Source: an uncultured Bacteroidaceae bacterium (GTDB lineage Bacteria > Bacteroidota > Bacteroidia > Bacteroidales > Bacteroidaceae). From it: a DNA stretch of 64,000 bases. Positions 17,080-26,172 of this stretch are shown here, one piece after another. How positions within the stretch are numbered: position 1 is the stretch's first letter; each line of letters starts with the position of its first letter. Location of the stretch: positions 1 to 64,000 of the forward strand of contig CAKRRN010000003.1 of assembly GCA_934394435.1 (NCBI GenBank), written 5' to 3'. A model generated the notes under the pieces. It saw only the letters and a program-made list of their open reading frames with translations, was not told the origin of the DNA and did no database searches. The position numbers and the translations under genes are program-made.

Positions 17080-18693
17080 ATGAATTTTCTGTTGATGTAC
17101 ATTAAGCACAGTCATAAGTTCTTGCTGGTCAACTGGTGTCTCCTCCTGATGATGAGCATGTCACACGTGATTGCAAACAATGTTGTGCGTGTAAGTCTCT
17201 CAGATTTACAGGGAGATGGAATGAAGGTTTACCAACGGATTCGTCAGATACATGTCTCGGCACTAGCATCAGGAGAGGATACGTGGGTGGTCTATCCACA
17301 GGAGGCGAAGGTACGTATTACTATTCCAGAAGGTGCTACTCCAATTCCTCTTACTGGACACACAGACTTTGGGGGATGTACGTTTCAGGTGGAGAATACG
17401 TCTGTAGACGGATTATTCTTGTTCTCTTTAGACCGCCGCTCTGATTTGCAGGATAACGAGACTGTTGACTTTGACGTGCTTGCACGGGCGTCAAGAAGAT
17501 TGAGCGTAGATGGCGGACTGGTGGACAGTGGAGACTTTTCTTCTGTTCCTGCTCTTGCGCATGGACGTAAGCTCCTGTATGTGTTCGATTCTCAACTCTG
17601 GAGCAAGAGAAATGGAAAATTGTCTATCTTTCGCAGAGATATTATACATATCGTAGACGGAAAGGCTCAAAACAAGCCCATACAGCCCTATTCCAATGCA
17701 TCAGGTATGTTTTGTTTCTACGATGATGTTACAGAAGCGCGGTCTCCTGTCTTTGAGCGTCTGACTTTGTCGCGAACGGCATCGTCCACCAGAAGAACTT
17801 ATCTGTTGAAGGCATGTGGACAAGTGGGTTTGCAGATAAAAGACATATGCATAAATACCCCCGAGGAAGACACCACGGTGGCCAATCGACCAGCTTATGT
17901 GGATGACATGTGTTTGTACGTACGCCATTCGGTAAATACTCTGCTGGAGGACATAAAAATCAATGGCACATATTCGGCAGAGCATAGGCATGGATACGGG
18001 ATGCGTCTTATAAATCTTGCCAACACAACCTTGAGAAATGTACAGGGGGATGGTCCGTGGGGCGTACAGTGTGGCTTTTACTTGAATACTGTGACACTGG
18101 ATGGTTGCGTGCTCAATCGATTTGACTGTCATTGCTATTGTGCTGATTTTACCTACAGAAACTGCATTTTCAGAACGGATATGAACCGCTATTCATCAGA
18201 GAGTTGTTCCTGTCAGGTTTCGTGTGCCTATGGTTACATGCACTTTGCACATTGCCGTTTTGTAGATGCACGTCCTATGATAATCGGGAGTTCTTATTCT
18301 GGAGCATTCAGTGGGTTTGAGTTATCGTATCAGGATTGTGTGTTTGATGTGCTTCCTCGCTATTATTATTTGGTGGAGGGATTGAGATTTGACAATACGG
18401 AAGTATCAAGGAGTTTACCCAACCTGTACATGCGTGACTGCATTCTCAATGTTTCAAAAGGTACAGATGCAGGACGTTATTATCTGTTTCATTTCAACAA
18501 CCAAAAGAACGAAGATCTGTATGCAGATACAGTCAATTATTTGGGTATTGTGAGTTTAGATAACGTACAGATAGTCTCCAATGGGGAAAATGTACCCATA
18601 TGGTTTTGTAACAAAAAATTAAAATATCATAAGAATGTTTTAAGCAGAGTGGTGAACTGCACATGCGATAGTATAGAATATCCGTCAAGATAA
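17080..18693 (+). CDS. Secreted right-handed beta-helix protein
   Basis: This encodes 537 residues. A hydrophobic signal segment (LLVNWCLLLMMSMSHVIAN) precedes a region with pectate-lyase-like phrasing: short repeated turns of the type LRNVQGDGPWGVQCGFYL, VTLDGCVLNRF and YRNCIFRTD from about 250 to 480. No catalytic residues can be assigned. Proteins of this fold near exopolysaccharide operons are often polysaccharide lyases or binding proteins. It is 17 bases before the FemAB-like gene and faces the polysaccharide operon tail to tail. The start is 17080 or, if the message begins at its own promoter, 17095. Confidence 0.8.
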   Translation: MNFLLMYIKHSHKFLLVNWCLLLMMSMSHVIANNVVRVSLSDLQGDGMKVYQRIRQIHVSALASGEDTWVVYPQEAKVRITIPEGATPIPLTGHTDFGGCTFQVENTSVDGLFLFSLDRRSDLQDNETVDFDVLARASRRLSVDGGLVDSGDFSSVPALAHGRKLLYVFDSQLWSKRNGKLSIFRRDIIHIVDGKAQNKPIQPYSNASGMFCFYDDVTEARSPVFERLTLSRTASSTRRTYLLKACGQVGLQIKDICINTPEEDTTVANRPAYVDDMCLYVRHSVNTLLEDIKINGTYSAEHRHGYGMRLINLANTTLRNVQGDGPWGVQCGFYLNTVTLDGCVLNRFDCHCYCADFTYRNCIFRTDMNRYSSESCSCQVSCAYGYMHFAHCRFVDARPMIIGSSYSGAFSGFELSYQDCVFDVLPRYYYLVEGLRFDNTEVSRSLPNLYMRDCILNVSKGTDAGRYYLFHFNNQKNEDLYADTVNYLGIVSLDNVQIVSNGENVPIWFCNKKLKYHKNVLSRVVNCTCDSIEYPSR

Positions 18694-18710
18694 TAAGAAG
18701 TGTAAAAGAT

Positions 18711-19514
18711 ATGTGCGCGAATAATTACAGATTGTATCATGGGGCATGGGTGTATTGTGGAAATGCGAGCCAAGAGGGTATCCTGACTCATTCCCAAGCA
18801 GAAGGATTGCTTCGTAAGGGAGGGATGATGGTAAGGAACATCTATGACTATGATTGCTGTGATGAAACATCTTTTTGGTATATAGTAAAGGATGCCTTCG
18901 AAGACCTCTCCCAATATTCTACTTCAGTTCGGGGAAATATTAGAAAGTCACTACGCACCTATGACTACAAAACTATTCCCGTAGATGAATTCATTGAATT
19001 GGCGTATCCTGTATATTATGAGGCAATGGTGAATTATCGTGTGAAGGCTGTTCCTGACAGTAAGGCGAAATTTGCTAAGGATTGCAGAATGCGCAACAAT
19101 GCAGAGTATTGGATTGGCATAGACAAAATCAGTGGGGAGGCTGCTGTGATAGCAGTGAGTGTGATAAATGGAGATACATATGAGGAGCAGGTGCTGAAGA
19201 CGAGACCCAAGTTCATGCATAATTCCAGTTATCCGACTTATGGCCTCCTGTATGAAATGAGTAGGCACTGTTTTTTGGATTTGGGACTGAAGGTGATAAA
19301 TATAGGAGCGCGGAGCTTAACAGAGCACTCAAATATACAGGAATTCCTTATACATAAGTTCCATTACAGAAAAGCTTATTGCCGTCTAAGGGTCTTCTAT
19401 AAGCCATGGCTACATTTAGTTGTAAAATTGCTGTACCCTTTTCGTAGATGTATTTCTATACCGAAAGTGAGGTCACTGTTACGCATGGAGGCTATGTGCA
19501 GGGGAGAATATTAG
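18711..19514 (+). CDS. FemAB/GNAT-like acyltransferase family protein
   Basis: This encodes 267 residues without a signal peptide. The phrases VRGNIRKSLRTYDYKTIPVDEF, abbreviated here to NIRKSLRTYDYK, then YEAMVNYR, RNNAEYWIGIDKISGEAAV and NIGARSLTEHSNIQEFLIHKFHYRK (key part GARSLTEHSNIQEF) are typical of GNAT/FemAB-fold proteins encoded in Bacteroidetes surface-polysaccharide loci. Such proteins are expected to transfer an acyl or aminoacyl group to a sugar or lipid carrier. The substrate is unknown. It is in one unit with the upstream beta-helix gene and converges on the polysaccharide operon. Confidence 0.7.
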   Translation: MCANNYRLYHGAWVYCGNASQEGILTHSQAEGLLRKGGMMVRNIYDYDCCDETSFWYIVKDAFEDLSQYSTSVRGNIRKSLRTYDYKTIPVDEFIELAYPVYYEAMVNYRVKAVPDSKAKFAKDCRMRNNAEYWIGIDKISGEAAVIAVSVINGDTYEEQVLKTRPKFMHNSSYPTYGLLYEMSRHCFLDLGLKVINIGARSLTEHSNIQEFLIHKFHYRKAYCRLRVFYKPWLHLVVKLLYPFRRCISIPKVRSLLRMEAMCRGEY

Positions 19515-19649
19515 TCGTCTCGTGACAGGGGTTTTCCGAAGCTGAGTATATACCATCATTGTTTTTCTTGTTCATTCTTGGTGTCTTATTTCATCTTCCT
19601 TCAGACTAAGTGCTACATGTACACGCGAAAATAGTGATGTATTTTGCTG

Positions 19650-20498
19650 TTATAGATCTCGAAAATAGCTATCTCGCAATATGCTTAAACTTTTCTTGCT
19701 CTGACGGCACAACCATTTATAGTTTAACTTGCCAGTTGATACTCGCCCCGTGTTATCCACATGGAGTGAAGGACAATAATAGACTTTTAGCTTGTCTCTC
19801 CGTATAAGTTCTGCAAAGAAGAATTCCTCGCCATACATGAATGCAGGAAAATGTAAGAAGGGGTGATTCTTGAGAAAGAGTCCTGTGAAGATCATGAGTG
19901 AACCATGACCAGCATAGATTGACTGATGTCTCGTTGTCATCTGCTGATGTTGATTTCGTAAGTTGTAAATTTTCTCCAGCCACTTGAATATGATAGGATG
20001 GCTGTAGAGTATTCGCCAACGCAAGAAGTCATGTTTGCTGGGCCTGTGTACGTGATAAGGGTTATCGTGATGTAGGAGGCGTTTTGTGTATATGTCTGGA
20101 GCCAGCCATCCTGCATCTGTTGGCCATAGGGTAGTGGACAGCACACGGAAGAAGTCCTCATGAAGAGTGAGGTCTACATTGCATATGATGCAGTGGGAAG
20201 CTTCTGATATATTCTCCCATCCCATCTCTGACATCATTCTAAGAGCACATCCCAGATAACCTAAGTTGAGATGGTAGGGGAAACTGTGTAAAGTACAATG
20301 AGGAGTTATTCCTTCTGGTATTCCTTGCCAGTCTTTTGCCGTGTTGTCACCAACGCACAAGGTGACGTGGCATAACCCGTCTGCCATTGCTGCAGCCCGT
20401 TCTACAGATTGCATGAAGGTGCGCAAATAGTCATAACTGCCATAATTGACGCAGAAGACCATGATATGGGGTTGGGAAGTGTTGGCTGAAATATTCAT
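19650..20498 (-). CDS. Glycosyltransferase family 2-like protein
   Basis: This encodes 282 residues. The N-terminus (HIMVFCVNYGSYDYL) is a GT-A fold start, VGDN and ICNVDLTLHEDFF supply DxD-like positions, and GHGSLMIFTGLFLK with FMYGEEFFFAELIRR match rhamnosyl- and galactosyl-type GT2 enzymes. It should add one sugar to the lipid-linked repeat unit at the inner face of the membrane. It is the last gene of the polysaccharide operon, 32 bases after the preceding transferase. Confidence 0.85.
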   Translation of the reverse strand: MNISANTSQPHIMVFCVNYGSYDYLRTFMQSVERAAAMADGLCHVTLCVGDNTAKDWQGIPEGITPHCTLHSFPYHLNLGYLGCALRMMSEMGWENISEASHCIICNVDLTLHEDFFRVLSTTLWPTDAGWLAPDIYTKRLLHHDNPYHVHRPSKHDFLRWRILYSHPIIFKWLEKIYNLRNQHQQMTTRHQSIYAGHGSLMIFTGLFLKNHPFLHFPAFMYGEEFFFAELIRRDKLKVYYCPSLHVDNTGRVSTGKLNYKWLCRQSKKSLSILRDSYFRDL

Positions 20499-20530
20499 TG
20501 TGAAATCAGTTCTTATTGATAGTATTTCCT

Positions 20531-21499
20531 TTATGATTTTTGATTACGCATGCGGTCTGTGTAGACTAATAAAGAGCGTAGGAGAACATAGAGTATGCAG
20601 AGTGGAAGCATAATGATGGCCAATAGGGTCATATATGCGGTACGTATGCTTAGGCTTTCGCAGAGTCTTCCTATAGGTTTGAAAGCTGATAGACTGCAGT
20701 GCTTGACAGCTCGTCCCGTAATAAGCGTGAATTCGCAGCTAAGACGGAAAGCCCAGGGGATGAGATATAAAACGGGTAGTCTCTGGGCCTTGAAGACAAT
20801 ATAACGCATATTGCCATCGCTCAGTTTGTAGGCACTGCTTGTTTTTCCCTGTGGATTCTGACGATAGTATGCTCCCACATAACTGCGGTCTGATCCCCAT
20901 CGAACGGAGGGCAATGCAAAGATATTGAGTATAAAGTCCCAGTCCTCACGAAATCGAATTTCTTCTGTAAAGCGGATTCTATGGCTTGTGAGAAAGTCGT
21001 GCCTATAAAGGAAAGCTAAAGGAGGAACGGAGAAATCCACGCCATAGCGCGTGAGCAGAGTGAAGAGCATGGTAAATGTCACTTGTGTGGTCAGACTGAT
21101 GTGTGGAACCATGATTCTCTTTCCGTTCAAATCTTTAAAGTGGACGTGTTCTATGTACGAAACATCCCATTGGTTCTCTTCCATTAAGCAGATCTGATAT
21201 TTCAGCTTTTCTGAATGCAGGTAGTCATCGGCATCCAGAAATTGAATGTATTCTCCTTGTGCTTCACTTAGACCTGCGTTTCTTGCGGTTGCTGTTCCGC
21301 CGTTAGATTTTCTTATAAGCCTGTATCGTGCGTCCTTCTGACAAAATTGCTCGGCTATCTCTGCAGAACTATCTGTGCTTCCATCGTCAACAATGATGCA
21401 TTCGAAGTCTTGTAGAGTCTGTTTCTGCAGTTCTTGCAGAGCTTCTTTCAGATATTCCTCCTGATTAAAACAAGGTATGATAATACTTACTTTTGGCAT
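20531..21499 (-). CDS. Glycosyltransferase family 2
   Basis: This encodes 322 residues. It has the standard GT2 opening VSIIIPCFNQEEYLKEAL, then IVDDGSTDSS, NGGTATARNAGL and the DxD motif in FLDADDYL, with REDWDFILNI downstream. A hydrophobic C-terminal segment (YMTLLAIIMLPLCILYVLL) probably anchors it to the membrane. It overlaps the polymerase gene by 13 bases, so translation is coupled. It should act on the undecaprenyl-linked oligosaccharide. Confidence 0.93.
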   Translation of the reverse strand: MPKVSIIIPCFNQEEYLKEALQELQKQTLQDFECIIVDDGSTDSSAEIAEQFCQKDARYRLIRKSNGGTATARNAGLSEAQGEYIQFLDADDYLHSEKLKYQICLMEENQWDVSYIEHVHFKDLNGKRIMVPHISLTTQVTFTMLFTLLTRYGVDFSVPPLAFLYRHDFLTSHRIRFTEEIRFREDWDFILNIFALPSVRWGSDRSYVGAYYRQNPQGKTSSAYKLSDGNMRYIVFKAQRLPVLYLIPWAFRLSCEFTLITGRAVKHCSLSAFKPIGRLCESLSIRTAYMTLLAIIMLPLCILYVLLRSLLVYTDRMRNQKS

Positions 21500-22686
21500 A
21501 GTACGGAGTCTTGTGATGTTTTTATCGTTTCTTTAGTATACAATGTTGGAAAATAATACATCAAGGTCAATAGCATAAACAGGAATAGAAATGGGTAAAC
21601 TTCCATCAGCATCATAGTGAATAATGCAGCAATACTCATGCCAAGAATCATTACCATACGACTTTCAGACTGCATGGCAGAACGTGTGCAGAGACCTATG
21701 ATGGCAGATAGAGTGAGAAGTAATAGAATTCCTCCCTGAAGCAGTATGTTGTAGATGAAATTGTGTGGACCAATGGCAGCCGCGTTGACATGGATGAAGT
21801 ACCAGTCTGCATCTACATTGCCATATCCAATCAATGGGGATTGGGCAAAGGCTTTGCCTGCCGCATCCCATAGATACGTCCTGTAGGTGAAGGTCATATC
21901 TTTTTGCAGGATGTCTTCCACAAAGTATCTGATGAATTCATAGTCATGCAGACTGTTTCCACTGAAGACCACAAGACATTGGAAAAGAAGTACCATAATC
22001 AGGGTTGAATATAGAGCGTACTTGCAAAGCCTTATGTTGGGTATTAGGCAAAAGATACAGAAGAGAATTATGGAGGTTAGGGATGTCATGGATCCTACAA
22101 TTGCCAGAGTTCCTATGGAAACAAAGACGAGTGGGATAATGTTGAAGATCCATTTCTTGCTATAAGGCAGGCACATGCAATTAAATAGGATGGCAGGTAA
22201 CATACGTCCGCCCATCTGATTATAGTTTCCGCCCAGTAGAAATGAGTCAAACATGTTGTCTGCAGAGAGCATCATGTCAGGGAATGCTACCATAACCAAG
22301 CCGTTCAGATAGACGCACACTGAGAATGTGACAGCTAGAGTTTTCAGAATGGTTGGCAGATAATGTCTGTAATAACTGATTGTCATCAGATATGTGAGCA
22401 ATTCTGTACACCGGTGTATGGCTCCACCCATATACGTTCCCGAAATAAGTGTGGAGGTAATGAACAACGTCAGAAAGACGAAGGAGAGCACTTCCAGCAT
22501 GTTTACTTGTGCCTGTCGGCAGTAAAGATACGCAATAAGCAGGAAGTTGGGGATGCTTATGATGCGTAGGGCAGTCGTGATGAAGGATAGTGAAGGGAAT
22601 GTGCCAAATCCAATCACGGTCTGGAATACAAGTATGGATATCATCCATATTGCAAGCCATTTCTGCGATTTTAAGTCTATTTGCAT
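21487..22686 (-). CDS. wzy: O-antigen polymerase/ligase-like membrane protein (Wzy)
   Basis: This encodes 399 residues with about ten hydrophobic segments and a long external loop before the last helices (DMTFTYRTYLWDAAGKAFAQSPLIGYG, key part RTYLWDAAGKAFAQSPLIGYG shortened to SPLIGYGNVD) followed by PHNFIYNILLQGG. This is the usual Wzy/O-antigen ligase signature. It would polymerise repeat units in the periplasm. The gene overlaps the TupA-like gene by 10 bases and the next transferase by 13. Wzy proteins vary too much for substrate prediction. Confidence 0.88.
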   Translation of the reverse strand: MQIDLKSQKWLAIWMISILVFQTVIGFGTFPSLSFITTALRIISIPNFLLIAYLYCRQAQVNMLEVLSFVFLTLFITSTLISGTYMGGAIHRCTELLTYLMTISYYRHYLPTILKTLAVTFSVCVYLNGLVMVAFPDMMLSADNMFDSFLLGGNYNQMGGRMLPAILFNCMCLPYSKKWIFNIIPLVFVSIGTLAIVGSMTSLTSIILFCIFCLIPNIRLCKYALYSTLIMVLLFQCLVVFSGNSLHDYEFIRYFVEDILQKDMTFTYRTYLWDAAGKAFAQSPLIGYGNVDADWYFIHVNAAAIGPHNFIYNILLQGGILLLLTLSAIIGLCTRSAMQSESRMVMILGMSIAALFTMMLMEVYPFLFLFMLLTLMYYFPTLYTKETIKTSQDSVLCQK

Positions 22687-23570
22687 TCTTTGGGAGTGAG
22701 AATAGTTAGGTCTCCAAGTTTCTTGAGAAAATCTTCTGTATAGTAGTCATGTAGACCCATAGCAGAAGAGAACGTCATTTCTCCAAAATAAGGATGTCCG
22801 TCTATGTCATAGAAGTCAACTCGAAGTTCGGCAAATCCTGTTGAAAGAAGTGCTGCTGCCTCAATCATGCGATCCAATGATTTTGGACGTGGAATAGGGG
22901 TTGCCATGGGAATACAGTGTTGAGCCTTTTTTGTGTATTCGGGATGGAAATTCCAGTTGAGATCATAGACTCCAATGGAGAGCGATTCCGCTCTCCTGTC
23001 TGCACAGACCAAGATATAGGCAGGTTTCCCATTGAAAGCCCATATCTTGTAGTCAATCAGCGAGCATGACGATGTGTTTTGCTTGCTTGCGTCAAGTAAC
23101 TGTTCAGCAATGATGCATGGACTTATTTTATCATAGTGAGGTTCGGCGTGTTCAAGACCAAACCTTTCTTTGAGTTTCTTAGCAAAATACTTTGTAGCCG
23201 CTTCTGTGTCAAGCGTACTCTTGTCTTTGCAAATGAGGACATCTCCACTTCCGTGATTGGTCTTCATGACAAACTGGTTGGGCAGTTTTTTCCAGTTAAT
23301 ATCTTCAGCTTTTTCCCAACTGCCATATAGAGGCACCAGCATGTCTGACAACCCTAATTCTTTTATGTGATCGCGTACGCGTAACTTGTCAGAATAGATG
23401 CTCCATAGATTAGTGGAAGAGTTGAATTTAAGCCACTGTATCTTTTCGTTGATGTCTTTGGGATTCCTCCAATTCAGCAAATGCCCGGATATCCTCCAGT
23501 ACCAGTATGTGACAAGAAGGCGTGGGCACAGGTGTGCCACTACATTCTGTAAATTATGCTTTATTGACAT
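22677..23570 (-). CDS. TupA-like ATP-grasp protein
   Basis: This encodes 297 residues. NPKDINEKIQWLKF, SDKLRVRDHIKELG, FVMKTNHGSGDVLICKDK (Gly-rich ATP loop) and FAELRVDFYDIDGHPYFGEMTF (key part ELRVDFYD, YFGEMTF) match the TupA-like ATP-grasp family (PF14305). Members are found in many polysaccharide loci, where they are thought to attach an amino acid or another carboxylate by ATP-dependent ligation, or to act as transferases. The gene overlaps its neighbours by 17 and 10 bases, so it belongs to the operon. Confidence 0.88.
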   Translation of the reverse strand: MSIKHNLQNVVAHLCPRLLVTYWYWRISGHLLNWRNPKDINEKIQWLKFNSSTNLWSIYSDKLRVRDHIKELGLSDMLVPLYGSWEKAEDINWKKLPNQFVMKTNHGSGDVLICKDKSTLDTEAATKYFAKKLKERFGLEHAEPHYDKISPCIIAEQLLDASKQNTSSCSLIDYKIWAFNGKPAYILVCADRRAESLSIGVYDLNWNFHPEYTKKAQHCIPMATPIPRPKSLDRMIEAAALLSTGFAELRVDFYDIDGHPYFGEMTFSSAMGLHDYYTEDFLKKLGDLTILTPKECK

Positions 23571-25101
23571 GATTTTTGTGGATAGACGATTGGATTATAT
23601 ATGTGAGAGCCTCTCTTTCTCCTTGCTTGATGCCCCAGAACCATACTGAGATGGCTTCCATGGCGATGCTGACGAATAGGGTCAGTATAAATCGATAGGG
23701 GAAATTGAATATGCTGGTGCATAGCAATCCTGTAAGAAAAAGCGTGGCTATGGGGATGGGCAGACGGAGCAGAACATTGTCCAAGAAACTCTTGATGGAT
23801 AATCCTGCAGTATGATGTAGAAAAGGAATTCTAATTAAGGCACAAAGAAGCTCAAAAGTCAAGTAACACCACATAACAGAATTTATGTTGAGATTAAAGT
23901 GTAGGCATAGACAGGCTGCTGGTAATGTAAAGAGCTTAATGGTGTTTACAACAAGTGAATAAGTGCGAATCTGTCCTGTAGCTTGGTTTGCGGTTCCCAG
24001 TCCAATCGTAAGCTGGTCACATGCAGAAGCAATTAGCATCATCCTGCAAAAAAAAACAGAATGTGGCGGAACCTGTCCCAACCAAAATCGTAACAACTCT
24101 GGCATTTCCCATACAAGTGGAATAATAGCTGTGGTCACAAGAAATGTTGCGTATTTGCTTGTAAGCTCGCTTAATTGCAACATGGTGGTGTGATTCCCTT
24201 TTCCTTCAGCCTTAATGATTTGTGGACTTAGAGCATTCAGAATGGCTTGACCTAAGAATTGTGCTGCCCCTACTACTTGCATCGCTATTCCATAAGATGC
24301 ATTGGCAAGAGTACCTGAGACGCGATTTAATATTATAGATAAGCCTTGCGTGCGGGCAATGATGCATCCCATGCTGTAAAAAGTCCAGCCTGCGAAACCG
24401 AATATTTTCTTCAGGATGGGGATACGGATAAGGTGAATGGCAGGCAGGATGCTACACTCCTCATAGTGAATCTTTGCGTATATGGCTTGTGTGAGAAAAT
24501 TGAAAACCATGATAAGCAGAAGCACGCAGGCATAGATAATGAGTCTTTGGTTGGAAAAGAGAAAAAGGGAAAATGACAATGCCAGTTTTAGGACACCGTC
24601 CATAATGTCTATGGCAGATATATATATGATATTCTCTCTTGCAACAAATAATGCTCGGAAGGGAGCTGTCACGAAAGATATAAACAGCACAATTGTCATG
24701 AGGAAGTATGTGTACTCCGCCTCGTCCTTTTGCAGTGGATTTATATGAAGGAAACCAGAGCTGAAGAGAAAAGGCGTTATACAAAATAAAATGACAACGA
24801 GGGACAAGCCCAGTATAATATGCAGGAAATAGCTGTTGGCAAAGATTTGACGGACAGAATTTAAATCACCGTTGCCATACTCAAATGCAAGATGCCGTTG
24901 GGTGGTGATTACCATGGCATTCGTGATGAAGCCAAGCATTGCAACGATACCTGCAACGAGAGAGAACGTCCCATAGTCCGACGTGCCAAGAGCAGAAAGG
25001 ACTATACGAGTGGAATAGAAAGACAGTACAATATTGGCCAAGGTCCTTATATTTTGGGCCAAGGTGTTTACTAATGCTCTCTTTCTCGGATCCATGTTCA
25101 T
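23554..25101 (-). CDS. wzx: Polysaccharide flippase (Wzx/MATE family)
   Basis: This encodes 515 residues with about 12-14 transmembrane segments. It opens NTLAQNIRTLANIVLSFYSTRIVLSALG, shortened to FYSTRIVLSALG, and continues GTSDYGTFSLVAG, the usual start of lipopolysaccharide translocases. It should flip the lipid-linked repeat unit across the inner membrane. Start 25101 or the next Met at 25095. It lies 5 bases after the Wzz gene and overlaps the TupA-like gene by 17 bases. Confidence 0.92.
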   Translation of the reverse strand: MNMDPRKRALVNTLAQNIRTLANIVLSFYSTRIVLSALGTSDYGTFSLVAGIVAMLGFITNAMVITTQRHLAFEYGNGDLNSVRQIFANSYFLHIILGLSLVVILFCITPFLFSSGFLHINPLQKDEAEYTYFLMTIVLFISFVTAPFRALFVARENIIYISAIDIMDGVLKLALSFSLFLFSNQRLIIYACVLLLIMVFNFLTQAIYAKIHYEECSILPAIHLIRIPILKKIFGFAGWTFYSMGCIIARTQGLSIILNRVSGTLANASYGIAMQVVGAAQFLGQAILNALSPQIIKAEGKGNHTTMLQLSELTSKYATFLVTTAIIPLVWEMPELLRFWLGQVPPHSVFFCRMMLIASACDQLTIGLGTANQATGQIRTYSLVVNTIKLFTLPAACLCLHFNLNINSVMWCYLTFELLCALIRIPFLHHTAGLSIKSFLDNVLLRLPIPIATLFLTGLLCTSIFNFPYRFILTLFVSIAMEAISVWFWGIKQGEREALTYIIQSSIHKNHVNKA

Positions 25102-25106
25102 CTAGG

Positions 25107-26168
25107 TTATTTGATAACAGAAAATAATTCCTTACGGGCTATCCATAAAACAAAAGCCATAGAACCAAGTATCATCATACCTATTACGAAAATCATTCTT
25201 TTGGGACCAGCGGCTTGGTTAGGCACTGTTGGCGATTGCAATATGGTGAAGGCAGGAGTGCGTTCCTGTAATTTGGCTTTTGCAGTCTCCAGTTGAGTAG
25301 CCATGGCTGAGTAAGTACTAAGACGAGTTTGCATCTCGGTCTCCAACTTGTCTCTGTCGGAGATGTATGACTGTAGGATTATACCTGTATGTTTGTCACA
25401 ATAATCACTGTATCTTGCAACTGCCGCATCATAGTCTTCTTTGGCTTGTGATGTAAGGTCCTGATAGTGTTTTACGTCAATCCTCGCTTTGCTTGTACGG
25501 TATTTGATGATATGCTCTTGAAGGCGTGACTGCACAGAGTCTGCCATGGTGGCAGCAATTAGTGGGTCTTGGTCGCGTACGGTTATAGTGATGACTCCAG
25601 TCTTCTTGTTGACCGTGCATAGGATGCTTTCTCTTATTTTGGCAAAAACGGCACTTTCAAACTTGGACAATCTGAACGGGTTTATCTTTTCGTCGTTTTT
25701 AGTCTCCTTCTCTGTAATAAAAAGACTTTTGACTGATCCTATAATCGTGTTTTTTAGACTTGTCCAAAATGGCTTCTTGTAATCAAATGCCATGTGTTTG
25801 AAATAAGTTTGTCCTTCTTGTCCTTCCACAGTCTTAACTGGGATATCCAAAAGCGTTGCAATGAAGTCATTTGACTCAATGACCTCAGGGTATAGCAAAG
25901 GAGATATGGCATCAGAAGTCTGCATTTCACCAAGGTCAAAACCGAGTGATGATGCAATAGAGCCAAGTGTCCCTCCAGTCCCAGTCGCGTCCATTTCTGG
26001 TGCCATGTTCACCGTGGAAGTATAGTATCGTGGAACGCATAGTATTAGTGCGCTGGAAATGGCAAATACCCCTGCCATTACGTAGATGTATAGTTTCCTT
26101 TTATCCCAAAGAAGTTCTATGATCTTCTTGAGGTCTATAGTGTCTGTCTGTTTGTCCATGTTCTGCAT
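25107..26168 (-). CDS. wzz: Polysaccharide chain-length regulator Wzz
   Basis: This encodes 353 residues. An N-terminal transmembrane segment (YIYVMAGVFAISSALILCV) and a C-terminal one (MIFVIGMMILGSMAFVLWI) flank a coiled periplasmic region with QDLTSQAKEDYDAAVARY. A proline-rich patch (SPTVPNQAAGPKR) precedes the second segment, which is diagnostic of the Wzz family. No cytoplasmic tyrosine kinase domain is attached. It controls chain length together with the Wzy gene downstream. Start 26168, or the Met at 26159. Confidence 0.93.
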   Translation of the reverse strand: MQNMDKQTDTIDLKKIIELLWDKRKLYIYVMAGVFAISSALILCVPRYYTSTVNMAPEMDATGTGGTLGSIASSLGFDLGEMQTSDAISPLLYPEVIESNDFIATLLDIPVKTVEGQEGQTYFKHMAFDYKKPFWTSLKNTIIGSVKSLFITEKETKNDEKINPFRLSKFESAVFAKIRESILCTVNKKTGVITITVRDQDPLIAATMADSVQSRLQEHIIKYRTSKARIDVKHYQDLTSQAKEDYDAAVARYSDYCDKHTGIILQSYISDRDKLETEMQTRLSTYSAMATQLETAKAKLQERTPAFTILQSPTVPNQAAGPKRMIFVIGMMILGSMAFVLWIARKELFSVIK

Positions 26169-26172
26169 TTCC

